Shown here: positions 43,308 to 50,419 of the stretch, piece after piece
Numbering within the stretch: the first letter of the stretch is position 1
Layout of the letters: every line of letters begins with the position of its first letter
DNA from: Candidatus Neomarinimicrobiota bacterium
GTDB lineage: Bacteria; Fidelibacterota; SORT01
Reading direction: 5' to 3'
Assembly: GCA_022573815.1 (NCBI GenBank)
Contig: JACZTG010000016.1
Span: 1 to 50,419, forward strand
DNA length: 50,419 nt
Notes under the pieces: model-generated
Database searches by the model: none
What the model saw: only the letters and a program-made list of their open reading frames with translations
What the model was told of the DNA's origin: nothing
Translations under genes and position numbers: made by a program

Positions 43308-45542
43308 TCAATTTACCGTAAATGTTCTTGTAACACTCCTGCTGTTATTAGCATTGTCAATAGCTGAGACAGTGAATGTATGTTTACCCTTGCTCAAGCG
43401 CCGGTACGATTTATATGTCGCGGTATTGCTTGCCGGATGCCATTCAAAGATCGTTTTTTCACCGTCAAGTTCAATTGTGATAGCATTTTCATCTTGTATC
43501 CCGGAAAGCAGATCTTTAATCTTTGCGCTGATTTCCACTTCCCTGCCATTTACAATCGAATTATTTAATGGTGTTACACTCTTGATTGTCGGCGGAACAT
43601 TATCTCCTAATACCGCAAAACTTTCAAGACTTAATACCTCGGTTGACATAACCTGCATCGAAGAATCGTGTTCGCTATTTAGATAGACCCAGCCCTTTTT
43701 GGAATCATAATAGTATATTCCCAATTTATCCTTCGGCATTTCAGATTTTGGATATCGCACCAATACCTTCACAACCTCTTTCATAGGCTGATATGTAGGC
43801 GAAATATTATAAACGGGTGTTAAAATCTCATCACTTCCGCTAAAATATTTAGCGTCATCAGATAATTCGACATCGCCGAAATAATCTATATAAAGAGATC
43901 TGTCGTCAAATTGGGCAATGAAATTCCCGTCCTTTGAAACAAGAGTTCCGCCTTTTTCATTAGATATATGATTAAGATAAATATTCTCTGAATGAATGAC
44001 TTCTCCGCTGGTTCGCCGAATTACGCTTATAGTAGAAGGAACACTGAGTAATTTCAGATCAATAGAAGATTGAAATTCATACGGGCTTGTTCTATTGACT
44101 TTGAGCTCCACTGTTCTTTTATCTTCGGATTTCAAAATCAGTAGCGGAGTTTCATCTAATATGTCTGATTGCTCATATTTTATTACAAGGTGATTATCAT
44201 AATACTCGAAATTTATTTTACCTGTGCTATGCTCATTCACTTCTTTCAATTTTATAATAACAGGCAACAGAGAAGCCCCGAGCATGTCATTACCTTCTAC
44301 TTTTAGATATGTGTAATCAATGGGATTTGTAGGTATTGTCACCGTTATACCACTCTCGTTTTTCTTTCGTTTTCTGGTTCCTAATTTTGTGGATTTCCTG
44401 TCGGCTGCGAGACCTGTTAATTCTAATCTTGACAGAGGAACTCCTTTAGAGCTGAATTTTAATGTGAGGTTATCGGCTCCATTATTTGAAAGCGTGTACA
44501 TCAGTTTATCAGCAGGTTTGTATACAAATGCCCCTCGTACAGTTGCCTTATTGCCGTAATAGTCCGCTACTACAATCTCAAATGAATGCAGTCCCGGCAT
44601 GACCGAGGAGTTTATTGCTCCATCGGACCGATAGCTGTAAAACGGCATTGTATTATACGGTTTGGAGTATAGAGAGTGAAATATTCCCATTCCTTTCCGC
44701 CATAGCCTGTACTCTCGATCTATCTCGATCTGTCGAGTATCACTGAATGAAAATGTCTCATAATTCGATCGGAAATGCTCTACGCCGTCTATCTTTAAGA
44801 GGAAAGAGCTAATACCGTATTTATTCGGGATATTATTCGCCATATCGTATGCAGAAATCGCCAACCCTATTTTGCCGTGAATTTGCACAGTATCTTCTAT
44901 TTCATATAAATATCTGCTCACCCTGCTTAGTTTGAATACCTTTTCGGTGAATCCGCCGTCTATTTCAGACCCGCTTTGTAATGGAATGAAGGCGAGCTTA
45001 ACAGGAGTAGGTCGAATCGCATCCTTAACCTTAAATCCGAACGCTAATGGATTCATCGGATTATTGTTGGAATCTCTAATTTCGAAATGAAGATGAGGAT
45101 ATTTTGTGCCTGTTTTTCCGCTTACCCCTATCACCTCACCCTTTTTCACCGGAAATCTTCTTGATTTAAAATGCAAATCAACTCTATAATTCCCGGATTC
45201 TTTTTGCTTAATTCTGATTACTTCTTCTAATTCATCGCTGAATCCTTTCAAGTGAGCATATACGGCTGTATTTCCGTCGGAAAGTTTTTGATAAATCACT
45301 TTTCCATAACCAAATGGCGATACCTTTACTCTGCTGATATATCCGTCATTTACAGCAAATATTTTATATCCTTCCCTGTTCCATGTTTTTATGTCAATGC
45401 CTGAGTGGAAATGACCGGGGCGAAACTCGCTGAAAGTTGATGTGATTGCCCGGCTGGCATTTGTTGGCCATTGATATTTCTGCGCTTTTAGTTCTCCCGC
45501 TCCGGCGAGTAGGACAATAATAGATATGAGTTTTATAAGCAT
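43308..45542 (-). CDS. Secreted M23-family metallopeptidase-like protein
   Basis: The 744-residue protein has a signal peptide (MLIKLISIIVLLAGAGELKAQ) and an N-terminal LytM domain. Zinc ligands are FHSGIDIK (H and D, about 46-52) and HLHFEIRD (about 149-156), plus AVYAHLKGF. A long beta-rich Ig/Big-like tail ends with GKHTFTVSAIDNANNSRS. M23 enzymes cut peptidoglycan cross-links or act as divisome activators. The site appears complete, so catalysis is plausible. The tail may tether it to the envelope. Confidence 0.88.
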   Translation of the reverse strand: MLIKLISIIVLLAGAGELKAQKYQWPTNASRAITSTFSEFRPGHFHSGIDIKTWNREGYKIFAVNDGYISRVKVSPFGYGKVIYQKLSDGNTAVYAHLKGFSDELEEVIRIKQKESGNYRVDLHFKSRRFPVKKGEVIGVSGKTGTKYPHLHFEIRDSNNNPMNPLAFGFKVKDAIRPTPVKLAFIPLQSGSEIDGGFTEKVFKLSRVSRYLYEIEDTVQIHGKIGLAISAYDMANNIPNKYGISSFLLKIDGVEHFRSNYETFSFSDTRQIEIDREYRLWRKGMGIFHSLYSKPYNTMPFYSYRSDGAINSSVMPGLHSFEIVVADYYGNKATVRGAFVYKPADKLMYTLSNNGADNLTLKFSSKGVPLSRLELTGLAADRKSTKLGTRKRKKNESGITVTIPTNPIDYTYLKVEGNDMLGASLLPVIIKLKEVNEHSTGKINFEYYDNHLVIKYEQSDILDETPLLILKSEDKRTVELKVNRTSPYEFQSSIDLKLLSVPSTISVIRRTSGEVIHSENIYLNHISNEKGGTLVSKDGNFIAQFDDRSLYIDYFGDVELSDDAKYFSGSDEILTPVYNISPTYQPMKEVVKVLVRYPKSEMPKDKLGIYYYDSKKGWVYLNSEHDSSMQVMSTEVLSLESFAVLGDNVPPTIKSVTPLNNSIVNGREVEISAKIKDLLSGIQDENAITIELDGEKTIFEWHPASNTATYKSYRRLSKGKHTFTVSAIDNANNSRSVTRTFTVN

Positions 45543-45646
45543 TCGACTGATAATGTAATCTCTCCCCCTTTTCGCAACAAATCATTTTTCGAAAGAATTT
45601 ATTTTGTTGGGTTAAGGTTTTCCAACGGATTTAAAAGTAAAATTAA

Positions 45647-45676
45647 TAACCCCGACTATCCACATTGCCGGGGTTA
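45647..45676 (-). terminator. Terminator hairpin between PDZ and M23 genes
   Basis: TAACCCCG-N14-CGGGGTTA has perfect 8-bp arms. On the minus strand a T-rich tract follows, so it likely ends the PDZ gene transcript about 100 bp after its stop. Confidence 0.65.
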
Positions 45677-45774
45677 GTAATTCTATCTTTATCGTTTTCC
45701 TATATCGCTATCTCATCTTGCTATTCGTTATCCTTAATCTTTCTCATTTCACTGTTTATTTCATTGAGCTGGTA

Positions 45775-46659
45775 CTATAGATCAATGTCTATCTCATCCT
45801 CCGGATGTCGGAAATTGTTATGAAATTCTTTCATATCAATATGAAAATCATCCATCTCAAAGAATAAAGAACTCTTGTTACCCTTATGCATCGGTCCGAA
45901 AAATCTAAATTCATCGGTTTCATAATCTTCCCTGTCACCAAGTTTTACTTTTTTCTTCGATTTCTTCTTATTTCTCACATATTCTATTTCTACTTTTTCG
46001 TCGGGGTCATAACGGGATATTGCTTTCCGCAATTCCCTTGAGTCTTCAACTATCCTCTTTCCTACCTTAGTTATGACATCACCACTTTTAAAACCCGCTT
46101 TCTCCGCAGGACTATCTTCCATGACGTTAACCACCAAAACACCTTCGTCTTCCTCAATCTTAAAATATTCCCTCAATCCTTCCGTCAGGTCGTACATATC
46201 TATGCCTAAGTATCCTCCCTCGTCACTCCGGGTGAAAAAACTAAACCCGTGAGTTCTACCACTCCTATTCCGGGAAAATCTTCTTTCTCTACCAACTAAA
46301 ACCTTGAAGTTTTTAATCTTTCCGTCACGGTTCACCCTGATATCTACTTCTTCTTCAGGTGGTGTCCTTCGGACAAAATCCTGTAGTTGATCCGCGTAAT
46401 TTACCGTTTTCCCCTCATACTTTAGTATTACATCTCCCCTTTTAATTCCGGAATCATCCGCAGGACTATCTTTTGAAACACGAGTTACAAGAACCCCTTC
46501 TGATACATTCAGGTTCCAATCATCCTGGACATCCTCGTTTACAGTCTCTATCCGCACACCCAGCCAACCACCTTTTTTCCCCGCTTCTGTTCTTCCGGCA
46601 GATACGCTGATTACGGTAAGAGTAGCCAGACTTAAAACAGCCAATTTCTTTATCATCAT
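45775..46659 (-). CDS. Exported double-PDZ protein
   Basis: The 294-residue protein has a signal peptide (LAVLSLATLTVISVSAGRTEA). It has two PDZ domains: GGWLGVRIETV...SPADDSGIKRGDVI (about 30-122) and GGYLGIDMYDL...SPAEKAGFKSGDVI (about 148-245). The tail is acidic and aromatic-rich. There is no protease domain, so it is not an HtrA. It may be a periplasmic adaptor or inhibitor-type protein. AAGGAG lies 9 nt before ATG 46659. After its TAG stop, 17 further in-frame codons look protein-like (see findings). Confidence 0.82.
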   Translation of the reverse strand: MMIKKLAVLSLATLTVISVSAGRTEAGKKGGWLGVRIETVNEDVQDDWNLNVSEGVLVTRVSKDSPADDSGIKRGDVILKYEGKTVNYADQLQDFVRRTPPEEEVDIRVNRDGKIKNFKVLVGRERRFSRNRSGRTHGFSFFTRSDEGGYLGIDMYDLTEGLREYFKIEEDEGVLVVNVMEDSPAEKAGFKSGDVITKVGKRIVEDSRELRKAISRYDPDEKVEIEYVRNKKKSKKKVKLGDREDYETDEFRFFGPMHKGNKSSLFFEMDDFHIDMKEFHNNFRHPEDEIDIDL

Positions 46660-46753
46660 AATCCCAGTCTCCTTAAAAATATCTTCACTTATAAAGACGA
46701 GACAGCGCTCGAAAAAGTTTTATTTTGGAGAAATGAATATTAAAAAGTGTAAT

Positions 46754-47650
46754 TTATTTTTTGAGGGTAAAGCGCAAAGCATCTTCTAAGCGGGGATATT
46801 TAAATTCAAATCCGCTTCCTATCAATATCTGTGGAACCGCATTGCTGCTGCTCAATAAAAGTTCTTCCGCTACCTGACCGAAAAGAATTTTCAGGACAAA
46901 TCCGGGCAAGGGTAAAAACGTGGGGCGATTGATAACTTTCCCGAGTGTTTTTGTAAATTCATAGTTAGTGACAACTTCGTGAGAATTGATGTTAACGGGA
47001 GTTTGGATATTATCGGAAATTAGGAGATGATATACTGCCCTAACGAAATCGTCAATTAATATCCAACTAAAATATTGAGTTCCGCTTCCCAACTTACCTC
47101 CAACTCCCATATAAAACGCAGGTAACATCTTTTTTAGCGCACCACCCTTTGATGATAGGACGACACCAATTCTCATTTGAATGACTCTGATACCTGCTTT
47201 CATAGCCGAATCGGTCGCTTTTTCCCATTTGACGCACAACTCTGACAAAAACCCTTTCCCGGGTTGTGTGCCTTCATTTAACAGAGTTGAGCCACAATCA
47301 CCGTAAATTCCTATTGCGCTTGAAGAGAGAAATGTTTGAGGAGGATTTTTCAGCTGTGCAACCGTATCAGCAAGCAACCGGGTACTGTCAATTCTACTTT
47401 CGAACAACACTTTTTTCCGATTTTTCGTCCATCTGCCCAGCCCGATATTCTCGCCTGAAAAATTCACTATCGCATTTATATTTTCTAACTTCTCTTTATC
47501 AATTTTTCCGCTGATAGGGTTCCATTCTATTTCGTCGCTACTACCCGGTTTTCTTCTGACGAGGCGAAGAACATTATGACCTTTTTTCCGTAGATACTCA
47601 GAAAATTCAGTTCCCAGTAAACCGGAAGCGCCGCTTATAGCTATTTTCAT
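46754..47650 (-). CDS. TIGR01777-family NAD-dependent epimerase (SDR39U1/YfcH-like)
   Basis: This 298-residue atypical short-chain dehydrogenase has the nucleotide motif GASGLLGTEF (6-15), VNFSGENIGLGRW (about 62-74), FLSSSAIGIYG (about 108-118, with Tyr as in the YxxxK site) and the C-terminal DUF1731 segment (PLPGFVLKILFGQVAEELLLSS, near 247-268). Substrates are unknown for the family. It is separated from the PDZ gene by 94 bp. Confidence 0.9.
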   Translation of the reverse strand: MKIAISGASGLLGTEFSEYLRKKGHNVLRLVRRKPGSSDEIEWNPISGKIDKEKLENINAIVNFSGENIGLGRWTKNRKKVLFESRIDSTRLLADTVAQLKNPPQTFLSSSAIGIYGDCGSTLLNEGTQPGKGFLSELCVKWEKATDSAMKAGIRVIQMRIGVVLSSKGGALKKMLPAFYMGVGGKLGSGTQYFSWILIDDFVRAVYHLLISDNIQTPVNINSHEVVTNYEFTKTLGKVINRPTFLPLPGFVLKILFGQVAEELLLSSSNAVPQILIGSGFEFKYPRLEDALRFTLKK

Positions 47651-47694
47651 AATTTTAAGTTTAGTTTCATCGGAGTTGTTTCTACTTCAAAATA

Positions 47695-48684
47695 TCAGTT
47701 ACAGAAAATCGCTATCGCCGACATTACCTCACGCTGTAAAGTTCCGCCCACCGGCATATTCAGCAATCTGCCATTCGCGTAAATAGATGAAGAGCCACCG
47801 CCATCAAGATTTAAAGCTTCAATAGCTCCAATGTCCTTCATAATTTGGGCGAGTTCATCTAAGTTCACTCCCCTGCTATCGCTCTGACGACCATCAACAA
47901 TCAGTAATAGTAATTCACCTTCGGAAGTATAACCAATTGCTGTGCGAGGATGAACATCCGGTATTGACGTATCGAAAAAAACTTCTTCATCGCTTGTTAC
48001 TCGAGCTGCACCCTCCGCAAATAATATGGGGCCGGCGCTCAGTGCCTCACTGAATTCCCAGAATTGGGCGGAAGAAATATCGGGTTTTGGTATCGGTTTA
48101 TGAGGAACGTTTCCGAACGGCTCTTTCCATTCGAATAGCGAATCATTTCTGCTTGAGACCCAGGCAATATCCATCTTGCCATTGTCGTTCAGCCCGAATG
48201 CGCCACGTGAGATGTAAAACCTTAAACTATCACGCATTACTGAAGGAGTAGCGCGTTTTAATACTTTTCCATTTACCTTCAACAAACCCACATGTTTCGT
48301 TGGATTAAGATCCATGCGGAAATATCCTCCATTTACAACTACGCAGGCTCCTAAATCATTCGCAAAACTCAAAACCGATTCTCTACCGCTCAGTTCGTCA
48401 GATGCTACCACCCGGGCATTAATATTCGAATCTTGAAGCGATACGGACATATACCATGCTTTCAATGGGATCAGCTCGTTTACTGCTTCAAATATTTTTA
48501 TCCCATCCGGCAGCTCCTCGTTAAGAGACTGCATTGGACTCCATTTTAATATTATTTTCGAGTCTGACGATCTCTTTGAGCAACCGAATGTCAAAACAGT
48601 CAGATAACAAGTTATAAGTAGAATGAATTTGGATGTTGGATTTATTCTAAGAAATGTAATTGCTATTATTTTTATATTAAAAAT
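47695..48684 (-). CDS. NAGPA-domain (phosphodiester glycosidase-like) lipoprotein, non-canonical start
   Basis: The body matches the phosphodiester glycosidase/NAGPA fold: VVVNGGYFRM, PTPSVMRD-like RATPSVMRD, HPRTAIGYTSEGELLLLIVDG and EALNLDGGGSSSIY. These enzymes cleave GlcNAc- or sugar-phosphodiesters. The first canonical start (TTG 48594) would begin at the lipobox itself, leaving no signal peptide. Upstream in the same frame the DNA reads a normal lipoprotein signal (KFILLITCYLTVLTFGC), but no ATG, GTG or TTG occurs. ATT at 48684 has AAAGGG 7 nt upstream, so I extend to it tentatively. An assembly error or a CTG/ATA start is the alternative. Confidence 0.75.
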   Translation of the reverse strand: MFNIKIIAITFLRINPTSKFILLITCYLTVLTFGCSKRSSDSKIILKWSPMQSLNEELPDGIKIFEAVNELIPLKAWYMSVSLQDSNINARVVASDELSGRESVLSFANDLGACVVVNGGYFRMDLNPTKHVGLLKVNGKVLKRATPSVMRDSLRFYISRGAFGLNDNGKMDIAWVSSRNDSLFEWKEPFGNVPHKPIPKPDISSAQFWEFSEALSAGPILFAEGAARVTSDEEVFFDTSIPDVHPRTAIGYTSEGELLLLIVDGRQSDSRGVNLDELAQIMKDIGAIEALNLDGGGSSSIYANGRLLNMPVGGTLQREVMSAIAIFCN

Positions 48685-48691
48685 ATATAAA

Positions 48692-48697
48692 CCCTTT
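48692..48697 (-). promoter_or_regulatory. Possible ribosome binding site for an ATT start
   Basis: AAAGGG on the minus strand lies 7 nt upstream of the in-frame ATT at 48684, in front of the NAGPA-domain lipoprotein gene. The spacing is ideal; function is unproven. Confidence 0.35.
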
Positions 48698-48789
48698 AAA
48701 TGAAAACGAAATTTGTAGCTATAATGTTAACAATTATTGCTGATAAAATCCACTAAGAGGAGATTAATTATTCGCCTGCTATTCTTAAT

Positions 48790-49857
48790 TTATGTTACTG
48801 CCGGTTCTGTGCTATTACTCTTTTCTTCTTGGTTCTTTGATAACTCGCGGAATAAAATTGCGCCTCCGAATGCCATACCGATGTAAAGTATGAATGCTCG
48901 CCAGATAAACGTATATGCTGTCATTAGATAGAGTGGTACTATTTTGTTCAGCAGCTCTGCCGATGCTACTTCTGCGATGCCGCTGCCACCCGGTGTTGGC
49001 ATCAGATAATACATCGAGGTCAAAATAGATTGTATCTTTATTGTATAAAAATATTCTGTTTGTATTCCGAGGGAATGAATTACCACAAATGCTATAGTAA
49101 ATTTATTCAGGTAAACAAGGCTTGACAATATGAAGGATAGGAATACTGCAAACGGTGATTTTTTTGCTACCGCAAAGAATGTATTTTTCAAAGTATGAAT
49201 CTCATCGATAATATTTTCATTGAAAATATTTATACGTTCGCTACTGATGAAAAAGTTAACCGCCTTGCCCAATACCCTTAAAATCGTTCCGAGAAATATT
49301 GGCCTCAACAGAGATATTCCGATTAAAAGTATTACTGCTCCAATTAACAACATACCATAAAGAAAGAGCTGCGAAAGCGCAGGTCCTAATAGCTGTTCGC
49401 CTATTGTCATCACAGCGTACATCCCGGAAATCATAATAAACATCATTGAAAAAAGATAGCCATAAGAACTCACTGCTATTCCTTCAAGTATTGGAAGCCC
49501 TTCGCTATATAACATATAGACTTGACCGGCGCCGCCGCCTGATTGAAACGGTGTTACCGCTCCCACGAAAATTGTAGCTGAGTTGGCTTTTAAGCAGCCG
49601 AAAAACGATATTGGGACACTCGCGCGTCTTGCAAAAATCCATAATCGCATAGCTCCAAGAATCAAATCAAACAGAACCAACAAAAAGAGAATTACGAAAT
49701 ATTTCATTTCAATATGAAATAAGACGTCTTTGCCGTTTTCTGTACCGTTAAAAAAATATATAAATGTGAACCCGGCTAATGAAGCAAGTATGAACAACTT
49801 AATACCGCGCTTCAGTGATTTTAGGTTTATCCCATTCTTATTATCAGATTTATCCAA
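48790..49857 (-). CDS. UPF0104/LPG-synthase-TM-like integral membrane protein
   Basis: The 355-residue protein has about 8 transmembrane segments and matches the lysylphosphatidylglycerol synthase transmembrane (flippase-like) family. ANSATIFVGAVTPFQSGGGAGQVYML (about 93-118) and YLMPTPGGSGIAEVASAEL (about 290-308) are the conserved loops. It lacks the aminoacyl-transferase domain, so lipid or isoprenoid flipping is more likely than aminoacylation. The start is TTG 49857 with GAGGA 7 nt upstream. Confidence 0.85.
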   Translation of the reverse strand: MDKSDNKNGINLKSLKRGIKLFILASLAGFTFIYFFNGTENGKDVLFHIEMKYFVILFLLVLFDLILGAMRLWIFARRASVPISFFGCLKANSATIFVGAVTPFQSGGGAGQVYMLYSEGLPILEGIAVSSYGYLFSMMFIMISGMYAVMTIGEQLLGPALSQLFLYGMLLIGAVILLIGISLLRPIFLGTILRVLGKAVNFFISSERINIFNENIIDEIHTLKNTFFAVAKKSPFAVFLSFILSSLVYLNKFTIAFVVIHSLGIQTEYFYTIKIQSILTSMYYLMPTPGGSGIAEVASAELLNKIVPLYLMTAYTFIWRAFILYIGMAFGGAILFRELSKNQEEKSNSTEPAVT

Positions 49858-49901
49858 ATATTATCCTCGACGGATTATCTATATATGTTTTTACAAATAT
49901 A

Positions 49902-50419
49902 TTATTGTTCATGCGAGGATAATTTATGATTTTTCAATTCCACTTTAATTCTTCCCAAGAGTACATCAACCTCTGCATACACTAATATATGTTTTGGATC
50001 AACACTGAACCAAGCTCGCCATGAACCGTTAAATCCTTTGAACCCGTCGTATTTTGCCTTGCCATCAATTCTGTATGCTTCAACCGTCATCTTGCTTTTT
50101 TTCAATTTTACGAGCTCGGAAACTGATTTGCATACTATTTGTGTCCACTTGATCTCATTCTTTATAATAGTAGGAAACTTTAACGTAGTATCCACACCTG
50201 CAAATGATCTCGCATAATAAATGCTTGAAACACCATCCTGAACTCTATCAAAATTCAGCGCCTTTTCAGTCCTGAGCGTATCTTCTTCCCATAACAAATT
50301 CCACGAAGCATATTGATAAGTTCTATTTTCATAGTCAAAATTGTATTCTTCTTTGTGTCCCGAATCTCTTGTCCACCAATGTGAAATAAACCGATGACTA
50401 AAAAAAGAATTATCAATAT
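49902..50419 (-). CDS. DUF3108-domain protein, 5' end beyond the window
   Basis: The frame is open to the right window edge. About 172 residues are seen, including EEYNFDYENRT, an aspartate-containing middle (YYARSFAG) and the C-terminal motif GFNGSWRAWFSVDPKHILVYAEVDVLLGRIKVEL that marks DUF3108. Members are usually exported envelope proteins of unknown role. The start and any signal peptide lie outside. It ends 44 bp before the UPF0104 start codon, suggesting an operon. Confidence 0.75.
   Translation of the reverse strand, partial: IDNSFFSHRFISHWWTRDSGHKEEYNFDYENRTYQYASWNLLWEEDTLRTEKALNFDRVQDGVSSIYYARSFAGVDTTLKFPTIIKNEIKWTQIVCKSVSELVKLKKSKMTVEAYRIDGKAKYDGFKGFNGSWRAWFSVDPKHILVYAEVDVLLGRIKVELKNHKLSSHEQ

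Noticed and set aside
48700-48756. 18-codon plus-strand frame (MKTKFVAIMLT...) between the NAGPA and UPF0104 genes, followed by GAGGAG
   Set aside because: Too short, divergent to everything nearby, and the frame after GAGGAG has no canonical start and is antisense to the UPF0104 gene end.
1-50419. CRISPR arrays, tRNA/rRNA genes, insertion sequences
   Set aside because: Intergenic regions were read on both strands. No regularly spaced direct repeats, no tRNA cloverleaf other than the tmRNA, and no transposase frames were seen.

Overview
The window is bacterial chromosome with no plasmid, phage or insertion-sequence hallmarks. Several features point to the FCB superphylum (Bacteroidetes/Ignavibacteria/Marinimicrobia side). 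These are a type IX secretion C-terminal sorting domain of the QNYPNPFNPTT type, a KorAB 2-oxoacid:ferredoxin oxidoreductase, a thymidylate synthase of the ThyX type, an Omp85-like barrel, A+T-rich spacers and frequent TTG starts. Candidatus Marinimicrobia (SAR406) is my best guess. That is inference from gene style, not a database result.

Layout. 1-6.7 kb: methylmalonate-semialdehyde dehydrogenase, a TfoX-like protein, a POTRA/beta-barrel protein, a DHA2 drug-efflux permease paired with a PLP threonine/serine dehydratase, and a small conserved hypothetical. 6.7-12.1 kb: two secreted surface proteins (an Ig-like/T9SS protein and an S74 chaperone-tailed YadA-head protein) and a hybrid histidine kinase. 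Two perfect CRP-type palindromes lie upstream of the S74 gene. 12.2-15.0 kb: an FdhF/YdeP-like molybdopterin oxidoreductase tail-to-tail with mobA. 15.2-18.7 kb: purine nucleoside phosphorylase, endonuclease IV and a 46-codon membrane microprotein, opposed by a PP-loop tRNA thiolation-type enzyme and a DUF1684 lipoprotein. 18.8-21.6 kb: an operon behind a near-consensus sigma-70 promoter encoding an outer-membrane barrel, an 11-heme c-type cytochrome and a mono-heme lipoprotein. I consider this the most interesting system in the window. 21.7-33.6 kb: OPT transporter, Lon-like protease, KorAB, alpha/beta hydrolase, glutaredoxin-like protein, secreted M20 amidohydrolase, two-domain ThyX and an SNase-like protein. 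33.6-37.0 kb: an envelope protein, Hsp20, a secreted EEP-family protein and a TerB-like protein. 37.0-38.0 kb: tmRNA, then about 640 bp without a convincing gene but with two strong inverted repeats. 38.0-43.2 kb: rfbC, then a nucleoside uptake and salvage cluster (cdd, udk, tdk, nupC-type transporter, adk, coaE). 43.3-50.4 kb, all on the minus strand: M23 peptidase, double-PDZ protein, TIGR01777 epimerase, NAGPA-domain lipoprotein with no canonical start codon, UPF0104 membrane protein, and a DUF3108 protein cut by the window end.

How the genes work together. Ferredoxin-linked 2-oxoacid oxidation (KorAB), a molybdoenzyme and a putative trans-outer-membrane heme conduit suggest an anaerobic or low-oxygen lifestyle with versatile electron transfer. 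The OPT carrier, secreted M20 amidohydrolase, threonine dehydratase and MmsA suggest peptide and amino-acid use. The cdd-udk-tdk-CNT cluster, PNP and ThyX make a nucleoside-scavenging and dTMP-forming set.
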